Source: Acetatifactor sp. (lineage in GTDB: Bacteria > Bacillota > Clostridia > Lachnospirales > Lachnospiraceae). Taken from it: 24,757 nt of DNA. The notes beneath the pieces are model-generated. The model saw only the letters and a list, made by a program, of their open reading frames with translations. It had not been told where the DNA came from and did not search any database. This document shows positions 22,753 to 24,757 of the stretch, in pieces (positions within the stretch are counted from its first letter, which is position 1; every line of letters begins with the position of its first letter). The translations under genes were made by a program, and so were the position numbers. Location of the stretch: positions 1 to 24,757 of the forward strand of contig JAEDMI010000011.1 of assembly GCA_016303085.1 (NCBI GenBank), in the 5' to 3' direction.

Positions 22753-23595
22753 TCAGTATTCCTCAATGTTCACCGCCTTGGCGGAGAGAATGCCATACTT
22801 GATAATGGAGTTGGCAAAGCGCACAAATTTTTCGGCCTTGTCGCTGACATAAAACTGATATTTGTTGCTACCCAGTCCCGGTGTTTCATCATTGAGCATA
22901 TTCATCTCGGACAGCATCTGTTTCAACTCAATGGCGGTTTCATATGCCGGATTTACCAGGGTTACTCTGTCCCCCATGATTCTGCCCAGGGTGGAGCGGA
23001 TCAGGGGATAATGGGTACATCCCAGAATCAGGGTATCGATGTCAATATCTATCAGCTCCGTCAGATAACGCCGGGCGATTTCATCCGTGACAGGATCTTC
23101 CCACAGTCCCTCCTCCACAAGGGGAACGAAAAGAGGGCAGGCTTTCCCGTAAATCGTTACGTCTTTGTTCAGGTTTTGTATGTATTTCGTGTACATCTGG
23201 CTGCCGATGGTAGCCTCGGTGGCGATAACGCCGATTTTACCGTTTCGGGTTACTTCCGTTGCTGTCTTTGCACCGGGTTTTACAACACCGATGATGGGAA
23301 TGTCGATATCCTGCTCCAGCGCATCCAGAGCATAAGCGCTGGCGGTGTTGCAGGCCACCACAATGGTTTTTACCTGAAATGTGCGCAGGAATCTGACAAT
23401 CTGTTCGGAATATCTTGTAACGGTCTCCTGGGATTTACTGCCGTAAGGAACACGGGCAGTATCCCCGAAATATATGATTTTTTCGTTAGGAATCTGACGC
23501 ATGATTTCGCGGGCTACGGTAAGTCCGCCCACACCGGAATCAAAGACACCGATAGGGGCGTCCTTATGCATCAGTTCTCGGTTGATTTGTCCCAT
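22753..23595 (-). CDS. murI: glutamate racemase
   Basis: A 280-aa cytoplasmic racemase that makes D-glutamate for peptidoglycan. The N-terminal 'GVFDSGVGGLTV' (D19, S20) is the substrate loop. The two catalytic cysteines are C82 ('VVACNTASA') and C193 ('LILGCTHYPL'), and 'GDTARVPYGSKS' is also diagnostic. I chose ATG 23595, preceded by GGGAGG with 7-nt spacing; an in-frame TTG at 23610 would overlap that ribosome site. The start overlaps the end of the preceding small membrane-protein gene by 25 nt, and the DUF1934 gene follows after one base, so the three are tightly coupled. Confidence 0.95.
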   Translation of the reverse strand: MGQINRELMHKDAPIGVFDSGVGGLTVAREIMRQIPNEKIIYFGDTARVPYGSKSQETVTRYSEQIVRFLRTFQVKTIVVACNTASAYALDALEQDIDIPIIGVVKPGAKTATEVTRNGKIGVIATEATIGSQMYTKYIQNLNKDVTIYGKACPLFVPLVEEGLWEDPVTDEIARRYLTELIDIDIDTLILGCTHYPLIRSTLGRIMGDRVTLVNPAYETAIELKQMLSEMNMLNDETPGLGSNKYQFYVSDKAEKFVRFANSIIKYGILSAKAVNIEEY

Positions 23596-23858
23596 GAAAA
23601 AGCCTCCCAAAAAGCATTCAGCTGGGTGAGCAGGCGGCTGCGGAAGCGGATGTTGTCACGGTCGGTTCCGAGAAGCTCCAGATAGAGACTGTCGTTGAAA
23701 CTCCATTCTTTGTCCGTGAAGTATTCCTTCCCGTCTTCCTCGCAGATAACACAGACTGTGTCGGGAGTCAGGGTGAGCTCGGGATAGAGCAGACCCCACC
23801 AGCCCAGTGCCGCACACAATGTTGCTGTAATGCGTATGCTGATTTTTCTTTTTCTCAT
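23571..23858 (-). CDS. small putative membrane or secreted protein upstream of murI
   Basis: A 95-aa protein with a basic N terminus (MRKRKISIR) and one hydrophobic segment (about residues 9-26, 'ITATLCAALGWWGLLYPEL') that could be a membrane anchor or uncleaved signal. The remaining 65 residues are acidic and polar, with two cysteine-neighbouring strands ('TVCVICEEDGKEYF') and a helical end. I do not recognise the family. ATG 23858 has GAGG with 7-nt spacing, and its stop overlaps murI by 25 nt, good evidence that it is a real, coupled gene. Function unknown; a wall-related role is only suggested by murI. Confidence 0.7.
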   Translation of the reverse strand: MRKRKISIRITATLCAALGWWGLLYPELTLTPDTVCVICEEDGKEYFTDKEWSFNDSLYLELLGTDRDNIRFRSRLLTQLNAFWEAFSWDKSTEN

Positions 23859-23914
23859 GCAATAACCTCGCTTTCAAGATAGATTATTGCCGGAGATTTA
23901 TCATCTATACAAAT

Positions 23915-24604
23915 TTACTTTCTGTTATTCTCTCTGTCAAGACGAATCTGGTGCATAATTGCTTTTTCCTGATTGTCTATGTGGGTTCTGGCGGCAGCGG
24001 CGGCTGTCTCCTTGTCCTTGCTCACAATGCTCTGATAGATTATTCTATGCTCCTCAATCAGGTTTTGATGCTGGCTGGAATCTTTTATGTACTCAAAACG
24101 ATAGCGGTACATTTGTTCCGATAGATTATTCACGAGCTGAATCAGCCTCTGATTGCCTGTTGCACGGACAATGATATCATGGAGTGCAACATCTGCCTGG
24201 GCAATCTTTTTGGCATCTTTCGTCTTAACCGCTCCCTCAAAGGTGTCGCATGCCTGACGTAAGTTTTCCAGTTCCCCGTCCGTGATGCGGTCGCATGCCA
24301 GCTCAACGCAGAGAGCGTCCAATGCTCTGCGAACCTCCAGTACATCCTTCATGCTCTTTTCGGTAATCTGAGCTACCTCGGCTCCCCGGCGGGGAATCAT
24401 GGTCACAAGTCCCTCCAGTTCCAGCTTGCGGATGGCCTCCCGGATGGGAGTGCGGCTGACACCGAGCCTGTCGGCCAGGTGAATTTCCATGAGCCGCTCT
24501 CCGGGCTTCAATTCGCCGGTGAGGATTGCCTGACGCAGTGTGTTGAAAACAACATCCCGCAGAGGTAAAAATTCATCCATATTTGACTGTAAAAAGTCCT
24601 GCAT
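23915..24604 (-). CDS. GntR-family transcriptional regulator (FadR/FCD type)
   Basis: A 229-aa DNA-binding regulator. The winged helix-turn-helix occupies about residues 14-80 ('VFNTLRQAILTGELKPGERL', 'LADRLGVSRTPIREAIRKLE', 'IPRRGAEVAQI'). A helical FCD effector domain follows (about 85-215), with candidate metal/ligand residues in 'ADVALHDIIVRATGN', 'EEHRIIYQSI' and 'AARTHIDNQEKA'. Such regulators respond to carboxylic acids or sugar acids. ATG 24604 has AAAGGTG about 7 nt upstream. It heads the minus-strand group with the small protein, murI and the DUF1934 gene (56-nt gap to the next). Tandem repeats lie directly in front of it. Its targets cannot be read from here. Confidence 0.92.
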   Translation of the reverse strand: MQDFLQSNMDEFLPLRDVVFNTLRQAILTGELKPGERLMEIHLADRLGVSRTPIREAIRKLELEGLVTMIPRRGAEVAQITEKSMKDVLEVRRALDALCVELACDRITDGELENLRQACDTFEGAVKTKDAKKIAQADVALHDIIVRATGNQRLIQLVNNLSEQMYRYRFEYIKDSSQHQNLIEEHRIIYQSIVSKDKETAAAAARTHIDNQEKAIMHQIRLDRENNRK

Positions 24605-24622
24605 AGCGTATCACCTTTCTTT

Positions 24623-24757
24623 TACCCCAAAATTTCGGCTTTAGCCGGATTTTTGTGTAAATCTCGTCTCGGATTACCCCAAAATTCTGGCATTCGCTGA
24701 ATTTTTTATGTAAATCTCGTCTCGGATTACCCCAAAATTCTGGCATTCGCTGAATTT
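24623..24757. repeat. tandem 52-53 bp intergenic repeat, about 2.6 copies, running off the window
   Basis: Copies start with TACCCCAAAATT at 24623, 24675 and 24728. The first is 52 nt, the second 53 nt, and the third is cut at 30 nt by the window end. Copies 2 and 3 are identical over the visible 30 nt. Copies 1 and 2 share tgtaaatctcgtctcggat exactly but differ in the middle. Each middle contains a small inverted repeat (in copy 1 cggctttagccg, in copies 2 and 3 aaattc...gaattt), so the changes keep some hairpin potential. On the minus strand the array is the upstream region or leader of the GntR gene. Confidence 0.8.

Noticed and set aside
22723..23685. 320-codon plus-strand frame opposite murI
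   Set aside because: MurI motifs on the minus strand are complete; this is antisense.

Overview
The window looks like chromosomal DNA from a Gram-positive, endospore-forming anaerobe of the Clostridia, most likely Lachnospiraceae. The evidence is a SipL-type spore coat protein (SPOCS repeats plus LysM), a SpoIIQ-like degenerate LytM protein, AGGAGG-type ribosome binding sites with several TTG/GTG starts, a PyrK/PyrD class 1B dihydroorotate dehydrogenase, and Firmicutes-style ddl-murF and VanRS-like genes. Two promoters resembling the sigma-28 (SigD) consensus suggest the organism is or was flagellated. I see no rRNA, tRNA, CRISPR array, transposase, integrase or phage gene. The content is mostly housekeeping, so the less ordinary signals are in intergenic RNA/DNA and in a few unfamiliar proteins.

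Layout. 1-1206 (+) is the C-terminal two thirds of an ABC half-transporter cut by the window edge. 1207-1525 holds a hairpin, short AACGGA-type repeats, a possible gene remnant and a strong sigma-A promoter. 1526-4363 (+) is a two-gene unit, an aconitase-family hydratase (YbhJ type) followed by an SseB-family protein. 4364-4558 holds a sigma-28-like promoter, a structured leader and an intrinsic terminator in front of a TTG-started EF-hand-like protein (4559-5737, +). Then come a MATE exporter (5854-7233), the SpoIIQ-like protein (7299-8210) and an imidazolonepropionase-like amidohydrolase (8225-9394), all +.

9397-13321 (+) is a cell-wall operon with a clear promoter: a lipoprotein built like a family 9 glycoside hydrolase but lacking the catalytic segments, then ddl and murF. 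A terminator separates it from a VanRS-like two-component pair (13417-15247, +). plsC (15295-16035, -) is convergent with that pair. 16036-16379 carries a complex inverted-repeat element. A PrcB-like lipoprotein (16380-16802) and the pyrimidine genes pyrC-pyrK-pyrD (16897-19900) follow, then sipL (19957-21507), all +.

The right end is on the minus strand. An uncharacterised 207-aa protein (21575-22198) has its own sigma-28-like promoter. Upstream of it lies a probable operon running GntR regulator, small membrane protein, murI, DUF1934 protein (24604 down to 22317). The window ends in about 2.6 copies of a 52-53 bp tandem repeat just upstream of the GntR gene.

How the parts relate. Peptidoglycan precursor synthesis is represented twice: murI supplies D-glutamate, and ddl/murF make and attach D-Ala-D-Ala. 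A VanRS-like sensor pair sits beside ddl-murF. The most interesting regulatory idea is that both sporulation-type genes have a hairpin burying the Shine-Dalgarno. In each case the left arm lies upstream of the start point predicted for a candidate sporulation promoter, so read-through RNA would be silenced while a dedicated sporulation transcript would be translated. Separately, two genes of unknown function at opposite ends of the window share sigma-28-like promoters and may belong to the motility regulon.
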